A DNA stretch of 37,968 nt from Lysobacterales bacterium (GTDB lineage Bacteria; Pseudomonadota; Gammaproteobacteria; Xanthomonadales; SZUA-38), in assembly GCA_028285525.1 (NCBI GenBank), contig JANQOZ010000078.1:1-37968 (forward strand), written 5' to 3'. Positions 25,474 through 33,225 of this stretch are shown here, in pieces. The first letter of the stretch is position 1; the number at the start of each line of letters is the position of its first letter. The notes beneath the pieces were generated by a model. That model worked only from the letters and a program-made list of their open reading frames with translations. It was not told the origin of the DNA and did not search any database. Position numbers and translations under genes: made by a program.

Positions 25474-26940
25474 GTGGCCGTTAGCAGCCCTCGCTTCCAG
25501 TCGATTCAGCGCATCGTCGGCGTGCTGCTGGTGCTCTCGAGCGTCACCATGCTACCGCCTGCGCTCGTGGGCTACCTGTATTCGGACGGGAGCGCCACAC
25601 CGTTTCTGGAAGGGTTTGCCATGCTGCTGGCGCTGGGTGCGCTGTGCTGGTTTCCCGTCCGCCAGATTCGCCGCGAGCTGCGAATCAGAGACGGGTTTGT
25701 GGTGGTTGTCGCCTGCTGGCTGGTGCTGGGACTTGCCGGATCGGTTCCGTTGTTTCTGTCGAGCCAGCCCGAGCTGTCCCTGACCGACGCGGTCTTCGAG
25801 TCGATGTCCGGGCTCACCACCACGGGCGCGACGGTACTGACCGGCATCGACTACCTGCCCAAAGGCATTCTGTTCTATCGACAGCAGCTCCAGTGGCTCG
25901 GCGGCATGGGCATCATCGTGCTGGCGGTGGCCGTGCTGCCCATGCTGCGGATCGGCGGCATGCAGCTCTACCGCGCTGAGACGCCCGGGCCGATGAAGGA
26001 CAACAAGCTGACGCCGCGTATCGCCGAGACGGCCAAGGCGCTGTGGAACCTGTACCTGTGGATCACGCTGACCTGCGCGCTGGCGTACTGGATCGCCGGC
26101 ATGTCGATGTTCGACGCAATTGGCCACGCGTTTTCCACGGTTGCCATCGGCGGCTTTTCGACGCACGACCTGAGCATCGGCTACTTCAACAGCCCGGCGA
26201 TCGAAGTGATCTGCATGCTGTTCATGTTTGTCGCCGGGATCAACTTTGCGCTGCACTTCATGGCCTGGCACCGGGCCAGCATGTCGCCCTACAAAGGTGA
26301 CCCGGAGCTCCGCACCTACATCGGGCTGCTGATCGCCGCCACCGTGTTCTGCAGCTGGCAGCTTTGGAGCAACAGCGTCTACCCCGATGCGCTCCAGGCG
26401 ATTCGCTATGGAATGTTTCAGGTGATTTCTATCGGCACGACCGCCGGCTTTGCCACCGACAGCTTCTACCTGTGGCCGGCCACCCTGCCGCTGCTGCTGT
26501 TGTTGTTGAGCTGCGTCGGTGCGTGCGCCGGCTCAACCGGGGGCGGGATGAAGGTCATCCGGGTGCTGCTGCTCTACAAGCAGGGGTGGCGCGAGATGGT
26601 GCGGCTGGTGCACCCCAGCGCGCTGGCGCCGGTTAAGCTCGGCAACCGCAGCGCCTCGGAGAAAGTCATCCAGTCGGTCTGGGGTTTCTTCTCCGTCTAC
26701 ATTCTCTGCTTCTGTCTGTTTGCGCTGATCCTGACCGGGTTTGGCGTTGACCTGGTGACGGCCGTTTCTTCCGTCCTTGCCTGCATGAACAACCTGGGCC
26801 CGGCGCTCGGCCAGGCGGGGCCGCACTACGCCGATCTGGTTGATCCAGCCAAATGGGTGCTGAGCCTGGCCATGGTGATGGGCCGGCTGGAGCTGTTTAC
26901 GCTGCTGATTCTGTTTACGCCCGTGTTCTGGAGAAACTGA
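25474..26940 (+). CDS. trkH: Trk system potassium uptake protein TrkH
   Basis: A 488-residue (E. coli TrkH 483) inner-membrane K+ translocating subunit with about 10-12 hydrophobic segments. The four pore-loop filter segments are recognisable: SGLTTTGATVL, TVAIGGFSTHD, SIGTTAGFATDS and NNLGPALG, each with the filter glycine. The intramembrane Gly-rich loop SCVGACAGSTGGGMKVIR is also present. The start is GTG 25474 with GGAG 6 nt upstream; an earlier GTG at 25450 lacks a ribosome binding site. It works with TrkA encoded just upstream. Confidence 0.97.
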   Translation: MAVSSPRFQSIQRIVGVLLVLSSVTMLPPALVGYLYSDGSATPFLEGFAMLLALGALCWFPVRQIRRELRIRDGFVVVVACWLVLGLAGSVPLFLSSQPELSLTDAVFESMSGLTTTGATVLTGIDYLPKGILFYRQQLQWLGGMGIIVLAVAVLPMLRIGGMQLYRAETPGPMKDNKLTPRIAETAKALWNLYLWITLTCALAYWIAGMSMFDAIGHAFSTVAIGGFSTHDLSIGYFNSPAIEVICMLFMFVAGINFALHFMAWHRASMSPYKGDPELRTYIGLLIAATVFCSWQLWSNSVYPDALQAIRYGMFQVISIGTTAGFATDSFYLWPATLPLLLLLLSCVGACAGSTGGGMKVIRVLLLYKQGWREMVRLVHPSALAPVKLGNRSASEKVIQSVWGFFSVYILCFCLFALILTGFGVDLVTAVSSVLACMNNLGPALGQAGPHYADLVDPAKWVLSLAMVMGRLELFTLLILFTPVFWRN

Positions 26941-26944
26941 GCGA

Positions 26945-26965
26945 TAGCGGCGCTACAGCGCGCTA
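26945..26965. terminator. Stem-loop shared by the convergent trkH and amphi-Trp 3' ends
   Basis: TAGCGGCGCT-AC-AGCGCGCTA forms a stem with one bulged G, starting 5 nt after the trkH stop and covering the stop codon of the convergent gene. No T-run is seen on either strand, so termination by this element alone is uncertain. Confidence 0.3.
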
Positions 26966-27181
26966 CCAGCTGATTTCAATCTCCAGACTCTTCTCGTCGT
27001 CCTCGATTTCGAGCTCAATTTCCAGCTGTACCTCGTCAGCGACCTTGCTGCTGATGCGCATGCCGCCGCGAAGGAATTCCACCTCGTTCTGCCGGGCCAG
27101 CCGGTCGGCCAGGTCTCGCAGCAGCTGGGCGGCTTCCTCCCGCCGCAGGGTTTGCTTGTCGGACAGTTCGATCAATTTCAT
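26963..27181 (-). CDS. Amphi-Trp domain small protein
   Basis: A 72-residue acidic protein. The first half is a helix with the pattern LRREEAAQLLRDLADRLARQNEVEF; the second half is an alternating charged/hydrophobic strand (DEVQLEIELEIEDDEKSLEIEISW) ending in Trp. This is the amphi-Trp family layout, named for amphipathic segments and a terminal Trp. Its function is not established. The ATG at 27181 has a perfect AAGGAG 7 nt upstream, so this is a real expressed gene despite its size. It is convergent with trkH. Confidence 0.85.
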   Translation of the reverse strand: MKLIELSDKQTLRREEAAQLLRDLADRLARQNEVEFLRGGMRISSKVADEVQLEIELEIEDDEKSLEIEISW

Positions 27182-27346
27182 GGCGCGCTCCTTTTTGTCA
27201 GGCGGGGCTAAGGGCTAGCCTACCCGCCGGCGGAAGAAAACGCCCGCCCTGCCGCGCCAGCAGCCTCTCCCCGAACGCCTGCCCACCTTCGATCTTTTGC
27301 AGACAAGCTTTCGCGAACAGACAGACAGGAAAAAACGGTGTAAACT

Positions 27347-27368
27347 ACTTTGTAATAATATTTACAAA
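27347..27368. promoter_or_regulatory. AT-rich dyad in the promoter region of the smORF-DUF6502 operon
   Basis: TTTGTAA (27349-27355), a 6-nt spacer TAATAT and TTACAAA (27362-27368) form a perfect 7-bp inverted repeat, 19 nt before the first start codon, in an AT-rich patch of a GC-rich region. The left arm is preceded by AC, giving ACTTTGTAA, a nonamer that recurs at 34281. The centre (TAATAATATT) could double as a -10 element, so a regulator bound here would block initiation. The rest of the 206-nt gap to the amphi-Trp start (27182-27387) shows nothing else. Confidence 0.45.
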
Positions 27369-27387
27369 ATAACAACGGAGGCCTAAG

Positions 27388-27501
27388 ATGCGCCCCATCA
27401 TGAACGAGCGGACCCCCACCAGCCTGTCAGCCGCGTTGCCTTTGAGGAGGAACCTCAGGCACACCGGCACCCGGTTGGCGATGCCGGAGCTCCAGCCATG
27501 A
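27388..27501 (+). CDS. 37-residue small ORF, translationally coupled to the DUF6502 gene
   Basis: ATG at 27388 is preceded by GGAGG at ideal 6-nt spacing and opens a 37-codon frame (MRPIMNERTPTSLSAALPLR...). Its TGA overlaps the DUF6502 ATG as ATGA. The peptide is basic (Arg-rich, three His/Lys-like clusters absent) and has no signal peptide or membrane segment. With a better ribosome binding site than the gene it leads into, it is either a regulatory leader ORF controlling DUF6502 translation or a small protein of the operon. It has no recognised family. An alternative is that the strong site is used only to bring ribosomes to the ATGA junction. Confidence 0.6.
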   Translation: MRPIMNERTPTSLSAALPLRRNLRHTGTRLAMPELQP

Positions 27502-28343
27502 GCCCGACGGACGGCAAGACGGTCACTCAGGCTGCGGCGGCGGCTGCGGTACGGATTTTCACCCCACTGGTCCGGCTGCTGCTGCGTCATGGTATCCCTT
27601 ACAAGACCGTCGCTGAATGGCTGCGCTGGTGCTACGCCAGCGTTGCCTTCGAGGAGCACTCGCTGCCCGGCCGCAAGCCTTCGAAGTCCCGCGTGGCGGT
27701 GATCACGGGCCTGACGCGGGTCGATGTCGACCGGCTCCTCAAGCAGCCGTCACCCGCGGAAAGCGACCGGTATGAAGAATACCAGCGGGCCGCCAAGGTG
27801 CTGAGTGGCTGGGCCCGGGACAAACGCTATTTCGACGCTGAAGGTCAGCCGGACGAGCTGCCCTTTGACGGCGACGGACCCAATTTTTCCGAGCTCGTAG
27901 ATCGCTACAGCGGCGGCACGCCCCCGCGCGCGGTGCTCGACGAGCTGGTGCGCGTCGGCGCCGTCGAGCGCCTCGACGGCGGCATGCTGAAGCTCTTGTC
28001 GCCGCGCTACGTCCCGGCGGCGGGCGAGGGTCATGAGGACTATATGGACATCCTTGGCCACGCCACCTCCGGCCTCGTCGACACCATCGATTTCAACACT
28101 CGGCCAGACTGCAAAGCTACCCGGCTGCAGGGTCTGGCTTTTAACGACCGCATCCCTGCTGACGAACTGGATTCGGTTGCGCAAGCGATCAAAGAACGCG
28201 GCCGGGAGTTCATTTTTGAAACCGACAGCCTGTTGTTTGAGGCGTCCACGCCCGAGGATGAAGAACCCTCCGGAGATCACGTGGAGGCCGGCATCGGCGT
28301 TTACTTTTTCAGCAGAAGAGCCGCTTCGGCGGATAAGGAGTAG
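27498..28343 (+). CDS. DUF6502 family protein
   Basis: A 281-residue cytoplasmic protein. The N-terminal half (about 10-110) looks helical, with AAVRIFTPLVRLLLRHGIPYKTVAEWLRWCY, then RVAVITGLTRVDVDRLL, which reads like a helix-turn-helix, and a WARDKRYFD turn. This is the DUF6502 pattern; members are unstudied. The second half (about 140-281) contains LDELVRVGAVERLDGG, another winged-helix-like segment, and a C-terminal FYFFSRRA-type end. It may be a DNA-binding regulator, but this is inferred from the pattern only. It overlaps the upstream smORF by 4 nt and is followed after 4 nt by a secreted repeat protein whose ribosome binding site (AAGGAG) lies inside its own last codons. Confidence 0.78.
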   Translation: MSPTDGKTVTQAAAAAAVRIFTPLVRLLLRHGIPYKTVAEWLRWCYASVAFEEHSLPGRKPSKSRVAVITGLTRVDVDRLLKQPSPAESDRYEEYQRAAKVLSGWARDKRYFDAEGQPDELPFDGDGPNFSELVDRYSGGTPPRAVLDELVRVGAVERLDGGMLKLLSPRYVPAAGEGHEDYMDILGHATSGLVDTIDFNTRPDCKATRLQGLAFNDRIPADELDSVAQAIKERGREFIFETDSLLFEASTPEDEEPSGDHVEAGIGVYFFSRRAASADKE

Positions 28344-28347
28344 TACC

Positions 28348-30090
28348 GTGAACCGATTGACGCGATTGAAACGCGCTTTCCCGTTGACCCCGATTGCTGC
28401 GGCGATTGCGCTGGCCGGGACCGCTTCCGCCCAGGTCAAGGTAACCAGCGATTTCACCGGCATCTGGGATCAGCCCGACCAGGAGAGCCAGGGTTTTGTG
28501 GTGCAGATCGTCGGCCAGCCTGATGGCTCGACGGAGGGTGTCGCCTACTGGTTCACCTATGACGATGCCGGCAACCCGCTCTGGGTAGTCGGGCAGGGAC
28601 CAGTCGAGGGTGACCAGATCAATCTGGACTTCGTTCGCGTCGACGGCCCGCAGTTTCTTGAGGCGAACAACCCAAACGCCCGCAGCGTGTCCAGCTTTGG
28701 CTCGGGCACGATGAAGTTTTCCAGCTGCAACGAGGCCACGGTCGACGTGCAGCTCCCGGGCGCCGTAACCGGCACCGGGCTTGAGAGTTTCCGGATGAGT
28801 CGGCTGGCGAGCGTGCTGAACCGCAAGTGTTCGGGCGGAATTACGGATAATTTTGTCGCCAACGCGCCGGCTGAAGAGGTGGAAATCGACCTGGTCAGCA
28901 CCGGCGTCGAGCCCGGCGCCAGCGGCGAGGCGGAACTCGAAACCGGCCCAGGCTACGCGAGCTTTGAGGTTGAAGTGGAGGGTCTGGCCGCAGGCAGCTA
29001 CGACCTGCTGGTGGGTGGCGCGGTTGTCGGCAGCATCACGGTGGAACAGGACGGTGACGATACCTCCGGCGACATCGAGTTCGACAGTCCGGCCGACGGC
29101 GACGAGCTGCTGCTGAGCTTTGAGCCTCGGGGCCAGGTGATCGAGGTTGCGCAGAACGGCACCATCCTCCTGTCCAGCAACCCGGTGCCTCAGAAGCCGG
29201 TCGGCAATGTCGAAGAGGTCGATATCGAGGTCGATTTTGACAATCTTGGCGTCTATCCGCAGGCCAGCGGCGAGGTGTCTTTCGAGATCAACGGCGCCCG
29301 ACGCGAGTTTGAGATCGATGTCGAAGATCTTCCCCTGGGAGACTACCCGGTGCAGGTAGGCGGCTTGGAAGTGGGTCTCCTGATGATGGAGCTCGACGAC
29401 GACGGCGACCTGGAAGGTGAGCTGGAGTTTGGCAACCCGGCTGACGACGACGAAATCCTGCTGACGTTCGATCCCCGTGGTCAGCTGGTAGAGATTCTCG
29501 ATGCCGCCGGTCCGGTGCTCGCGGTTGAATTCCCCGATGAGTCTGATGACGACGATTCGGGTGACGATTCAGACGACGGCTCGGATGACGATTCTGACGA
29601 TGGGTCTGATGACGATTCCGATGATGGGTCGGACGACGACTCAGATGACGGCTCGGACGATGATTCCGACGATGGTTCAGATGACGATTCCGACGACGGT
29701 TCGGACGACGACTCAGACGATGGGTCAGACGACGACTCCGACGATTCTGACGACGGTTCAGATGACGGCAACGAGAGCGTCGATCTGTCGGGAAGCTTCG
29801 TCAACACCGGTGCCAACCCGGACGCAGAGGGTGAGTTCAGCTTCCAGATCGAGGGCGGCGACCGTGACGCCAGTCTGGAGCTCAGCGGTCTGGCGGACGG
29901 CAGCTACGAGTTTGCTGTCGACGGCTCCACCGTGCTCACCGTGACCGTCGAAGACGGCGAGGCTGACGTCGATTTTGGCGACCCGGTCGACGAGGACGAT
30001 GAGGTGCTGCTGACCTTTGATCCGCGAGGTCGGGTGCTCAGCATCCGTCAGGGCGGGACAGAGTTTCTGACCCTCAACTTCCCGAGCTAA
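28348..30090 (+). CDS. Secreted repeat protein with three copies of an unnamed domain and a Ser/Asp linker
   Basis: A 580-residue protein starting at GTG 28348 (AAGGAG 7 nt upstream). A signal peptide ends at about residue 28 (TASAQV). Residues about 30-165 hold a module with FTGIWDQPDQESQGF and YWFTYDDAGNPLWVVGQGP, common in secreted proteins of Xanthomonadales-like bacteria, and two cysteines. Then come three copies of a domain of about 105 residues at 176-283, 289-396 and 476-580. Each has E(V/S)(E/D)(I/L), a GSY or GDY turn, an acidic middle, and the signature LL(S/T)F(E/D)PRG. Copies 2 and 3 are joined by a Ser/Asp repeat (397-473). It is very acidic, so calcium binding or surface adhesion is plausible but unproven. 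It is the last gene of the smORF-DUF6502 unit. Confidence 0.8.
   Translation: MNRLTRLKRAFPLTPIAAAIALAGTASAQVKVTSDFTGIWDQPDQESQGFVVQIVGQPDGSTEGVAYWFTYDDAGNPLWVVGQGPVEGDQINLDFVRVDGPQFLEANNPNARSVSSFGSGTMKFSSCNEATVDVQLPGAVTGTGLESFRMSRLASVLNRKCSGGITDNFVANAPAEEVEIDLVSTGVEPGASGEAELETGPGYASFEVEVEGLAAGSYDLLVGGAVVGSITVEQDGDDTSGDIEFDSPADGDELLLSFEPRGQVIEVAQNGTILLSSNPVPQKPVGNVEEVDIEVDFDNLGVYPQASGEVSFEINGARREFEIDVEDLPLGDYPVQVGGLEVGLLMMELDDDGDLEGELEFGNPADDDEILLTFDPRGQLVEILDAAGPVLAVEFPDESDDDDSGDDSDDGSDDDSDDGSDDDSDDGSDDDSDDGSDDDSDDGSDDDSDDGSDDDSDDGSDDDSDDSDDGSDDGNESVDLSGSFVNTGANPDAEGEFSFQIEGGDRDASLELSGLADGSYEFAVDGSTVLTVTVEDGEADVDFGDPVDEDDEVLLTFDPRGRVLSIRQGGTEFLTLNFPS
29536..29766 (+). repeat. Tandem repeat encoding a (DDDSDDGS)n linker
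   Basis: About eight to nine units of roughly 24 bp, each coding DDDSDDGS with small deviations (one unit shortened near 29740). Asp codons alternate freely between GAT and GAC and Ser between TCG, TCT, TCA and TCC. The protein sequence is thus conserved better than the DNA, suggesting selection on the peptide rather than recent slippage. It is an in-frame part of the secreted repeat protein. Confidence 0.9.
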
Positions 30091-30101
30091 CGGCTATTGA
30101 A

Positions 30102-30129
30102 GCGCCGGCTGGCAGATGCCGGCCGGCGC
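30102..30129 (+). terminator. GC-rich hairpin after the repeat-protein gene
   Basis: GCGCCGGC (30102-30109) and GCCGGCGC (30122-30129) form a perfect 8-bp stem with a 12-nt loop, starting 11 nt after the stop codon. The sequence after it (CCTTCAGCC) has no T-run, so it is a stem without the classic tail. Confidence 0.4.
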
Positions 30130-30150
30130 CCTTCAGCCTGTGGCACACTG

Positions 30151-31923
30151 ATGCCAACTCCGCATAACCCAGCGAGTAGCGACTTGTATCGACCCACGCG
30201 GTCAGCTCCCTGGTGGGCTGGCTTCTCCTCTGGTTTCCCGTTCGTTGTCATACTGTTCCTTGCGGCCTGCAACAGCCCACCGCCGGAAAGCAGCGACAGG
30301 GCCTATCGCCACTCGCTGGTCACCGCCGTTCGAGACCTGGATCCGCTGCACGCCAGCAGCCGCTCTGCCGGTTTCCTGGTGCAGAACATTTTTGAGACGC
30401 TCTATCGCTACGAATATCTGACCCGTCCCTATCGGCTGACGCCGGAACTCGCGGCTGACATGCCCGAGGTCAGTGCGGACGGACTCACCGTCCGTATCGA
30501 GATCGCGCCTGGACATTTCTTTTCCGATCATCAGGCGTTCCCCGGCGGGAGCGGACGTGAAGTCACCGCTGAGGACGTTGCCTATTCGCTGCGTCGGCAC
30601 TTCGACGCCACGCTGCGATCCGAGGGCCGCTGGCTGTGGCGAGACTGGTTGAGGGCCTCGGATCCGGATGACCCCTGTGCCCAGGTCTGCGCCGAGGGCA
30701 ACACGGTAACGATTCACCTGACCCGGCCTTATCCTCAGCTTGCCGCAACGCTGGCCACGCCCTTTTCCGCCGTGGTGCCCCGGGAGGTTGTTGAGGCGGA
30801 GGGTGAGCTGTTCCAGCGCCGGCCTGTCGGTTCCGGGCCTTATCGGCTCACCAGCCTCGACGAGTTCTCGGCCAGGCTTGAGGCCAATCCCCGCTATCAC
30901 CGACCGACCTACGATCCGGCGGCTGAAGGGTTTGATGAGGCCGGGGATGATTCGGCGTTCGGCGCCCGGGCTGGGCAGCCGCTGCCGCTCACGCCGCTGG
31001 TGGAGGTGACGTTTGCCGTCGACGAGACGGCTCGCTGGATCGCCTTCGACGGTGACGGGAGCCTCGATCTGATCCGTCTGCCGGCGGCGCAGGTGGCAGC
31101 CGTACTGGAGGGCGCCGACGAACCGTGGCGGCTTAAGCCTGCCCTGGCGGGACGCTATGCGCTGACGGTTACGCCCGAGCTCGGTTTTCTGCGCCTCGAC
31201 TTCAACATGGCGGATGCTTCGGTGGGGCATGCGGAAAGCCCCGCTGAGGCCGAGCGCAATCGAAAGCTCCGCTGCGCCGTACAGGCGGCGGACAGCTGGG
31301 ACCGACGACGAACCGAGCTCTACGCCGGCATGGGGCAGGTGTTCGAAGGTATCGTTCCCCCTCGCGCCGGGGAGGTCAGGCCTGCTCCAGAGGCCCGGGC
31401 CAGCGCGTCGTTCGACGGCTACTACCCCCAGCTCAACTACGGCGCTGTGACCGGCACTCTCGGTCAACGGCAGTTCGACTATTTTCGCACCCAGCTCGTG
31501 AAGGCCGGCTATCCGGTGGAGCGCATCGCGTATAAGAAATTTGCCGGTCTTGGCGATCTGATCAAAGGCATCGCGGACCGCAAGGTGAACGTCTTCCTGA
31601 CCGGCTGGGCGATGGATTACCCCGATCCGATGAATAACTTCCAGGTCTTCTTCGGGCCGAACCGCTTGCCTGGCGCCAACTTCGCGAGCTTCGACGACGG
31701 CGAGTTCAACGCGGCATTTGCCCAGGCGGAGATGCTCCCTCCTTCCCCGGCCCGTCGACGCCACCTGCAGACCATGACCGACGTGCTCAGCCGCGAGTGT
31801 GTCACGCTGTCCGGCATGGCGCGGCACAGCGTGTTTCTGCGCCAGGCGGGTATCGTGGCGGAACCGGACACCGGGCCAGTCAACGGCGTCATGCTGCGGT
31901 TTGTGCACCGGATGACGCCATAG
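30151..31923 (+). CDS. Family-5 extracellular solute-binding lipoprotein (ABC transporter type)
   Basis: A 590-residue protein of the SBP_bac_5 (oligopeptide/nickel-type) family. Near the N-terminus, PFVVILFLAAC gives a lipobox with Cys at about 40, so it is a membrane-anchored periplasmic lipoprotein. Family features are LDPLHASSRSAGFLVQNIFETLYRYEY, LTPELAADMPEVSADGLTVRIEI, VTAEDVAYSLRRHFDA, PVGSGPYRL and NVFLTGWAMDYPDPMNNFQVF. The start is uncertain: the ATG at 30151 is used, but a TTG at 30097 inside the same frame is possible, although it is next to a hairpin. No ABC permease or ATPase gene is nearby, so the partner is encoded elsewhere or the protein works alone. Confidence 0.85.
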   Translation: MPTPHNPASSDLYRPTRSAPWWAGFSSGFPFVVILFLAACNSPPPESSDRAYRHSLVTAVRDLDPLHASSRSAGFLVQNIFETLYRYEYLTRPYRLTPELAADMPEVSADGLTVRIEIAPGHFFSDHQAFPGGSGREVTAEDVAYSLRRHFDATLRSEGRWLWRDWLRASDPDDPCAQVCAEGNTVTIHLTRPYPQLAATLATPFSAVVPREVVEAEGELFQRRPVGSGPYRLTSLDEFSARLEANPRYHRPTYDPAAEGFDEAGDDSAFGARAGQPLPLTPLVEVTFAVDETARWIAFDGDGSLDLIRLPAAQVAAVLEGADEPWRLKPALAGRYALTVTPELGFLRLDFNMADASVGHAESPAEAERNRKLRCAVQAADSWDRRRTELYAGMGQVFEGIVPPRAGEVRPAPEARASASFDGYYPQLNYGAVTGTLGQRQFDYFRTQLVKAGYPVERIAYKKFAGLGDLIKGIADRKVNVFLTGWAMDYPDPMNNFQVFFGPNRLPGANFASFDDGEFNAAFAQAEMLPPSPARRRHLQTMTDVLSRECVTLSGMARHSVFLRQAGIVAEPDTGPVNGVMLRFVHRMTP

Positions 31924-31976
31924 TCATTACCTCGGAGGTCATTGCGACGCTGCACCCCGGCGGGCAAGGTGACCAT

Positions 31977-32366
31977 ATGATGACTATTTCGAAGCTTGTT
32001 ACGGCCGGGTTTTTGATTACCGGGTTCATCAATCTGCTGCCGTTGATCGGAGTGATCGGGGCCTCGCAGCTGCAGCGCCTCTACCAGGTCAGCATCACCG
32101 ACGCGGATCTCGCGCTGCTCATGCAGCATCGAGCGCTTCTGCTCGGCATTGTCGGAGGCCTGCTGGCCGCCGCGGCGTTTCGGCCGGAGCTGCGGCTGGC
32201 CGGTGCTGTGGCCGGCCTGGTGAGCATGACGGGTTACCTGCTGCTGATCGTGCTCGGCAGCACCAGCAACGCAAGCCTGATCAAAGTCGCCTGGTTTGAC
32301 GTCGCGGCAGTGCTCGTTCTGCTGGCGGCGGTGGTGGGTGATGGGGTGCTGCGGCGAGCGGGCTGA
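31977..32366 (+). CDS. Small four-helix inner-membrane protein
   Basis: A 129-residue protein with four hydrophobic segments (about 8-28, 47-68, 73-95 and 103-124) and almost no soluble part. The conserved-looking start MMTISKLVTAGFLITGFINLLPLIGVIG, the motif LALLMQHRALLLGIVGG and AAAAFRPELR suggest a real family. I recall similar proteins only as uncharacterised or loosely named entries, so no function is claimed. Two adjacent ATGs (31977, 31980) follow AAGGTGA. It lies 53 nt downstream of the solute-binding protein gene and could be cotranscribed with it. Confidence 0.7.
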   Translation: MMTISKLVTAGFLITGFINLLPLIGVIGASQLQRLYQVSITDADLALLMQHRALLLGIVGGLLAAAAFRPELRLAGAVAGLVSMTGYLLLIVLGSTSNASLIKVAWFDVAAVLVLLAAVVGDGVLRRAG

Positions 32367-32393
32367 CGCGCGTGTCGCAGGGCCGTATCAGGC

Positions 32394-33098
32394 TCACGGC
32401 AGGGCGGCAAAGGCCGCAATGTCCTCGGCCCAGCGGCTTACAGCCTCGGCATTCGGGTGGTAACCGTCGTCAGCAAACTCGGCGGGCTGAGGCACAAAGT
32501 CGCTGGCCAAAAACCGCCATCCGAGACGCTCCGCCGCGATCTGTCCCGCCAGCTGAAAAGCCCGGGCCCGCTGGCCGATCGCCCAGCGCAACGGCTGGGG
32601 CAATGCCGGAAAATGCCACATCGCGGGAACGCCCAGCAGCAGGATGCTCGCTTGCGGCGAGTGCTGGCGCAGCACGTGGTCGATCCTCGCGAGGCCCGCC
32701 GCAAACCGCTTCATGCTCACCAGGCCCGTGATGTCGTTGACGCCGGTTGAGATGACGACCAGATCGTAGGGCTCCGGTCCGAGCTCCGGGAGCAGCCGGC
32801 TGGCGGTTTGCCAGGTGCGGTAGCCGCTGCGCCCCAGGGCGTGCCAGCTCGTACCGCTGGCAAGATGCCGCGCAACTTGCGCGGTCAGTGACCGGCTTCG
32901 GTGCGGCGTTCCGACGCCGTCGATGATCGAGTCTCCGAGCCCCAGAATGCGGCGCGTCACCGGCGTTCCTTCCTGTCCAAGCCCCGGGCCCGGCGCCCCC
33001 GGAAGGGTGCGGGTGCGATGTCTCAGCCACAGCGCCTGGGGTAAAACAAGCGGAAAGGCGAGCCAGAACACGCCGGCGTGCCAGCGCGCTTTCAGCAT
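32394..33098 (-). CDS. SGNH/GDSL-type hydrolase
   Basis: A 234-residue esterase/lipase-like protein. Block I is GLGDSIIDGVG with catalytic S57; block III is GVNDITG with N121; block V is DGYHPN with D211 and H214, so the catalytic set looks complete. The N-terminus (about 8-26, VFWLAFPLVLPQALWL) is hydrophobic and may be a membrane anchor or uncleaved signal. AAGGG lies 6 nt before the ATG at 33098. SGNH enzymes act on varied esters (lipids, thioesters, acetylated sugars); the substrate is unknown. It is convergent with the small membrane protein and divergent from the SDR gene. Confidence 0.88.
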   Translation of the reverse strand: MLKARWHAGVFWLAFPLVLPQALWLRHRTRTLPGAPGPGLGQEGTPVTRRILGLGDSIIDGVGTPHRSRSLTAQVARHLASGTSWHALGRSGYRTWQTASRLLPELGPEPYDLVVISTGVNDITGLVSMKRFAAGLARIDHVLRQHSPQASILLLGVPAMWHFPALPQPLRWAIGQRARAFQLAGQIAAERLGWRFLASDFVPQPAEFADDGYHPNAEAVSRWAEDIAAFAALP

Positions 33099-33225
33099 GG
33101 GGAACCCTTAGAACAACTCACGTGCGGATTCTAACGGCATTGGTGGGTCGAATAACCTCCCCCCGATACGTTTCTATCGCCTGACCGTCACGCGAGAATG
33201 ACGAGACCGCGCCCACGATGGCGCG

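Noticed and set aside
29536..29766. Tandem repeat considered as a CRISPR or non-coding array
   Set aside because: Units are contiguous, in frame and have no spacers; they encode a (DDDSDDGS)n linker.
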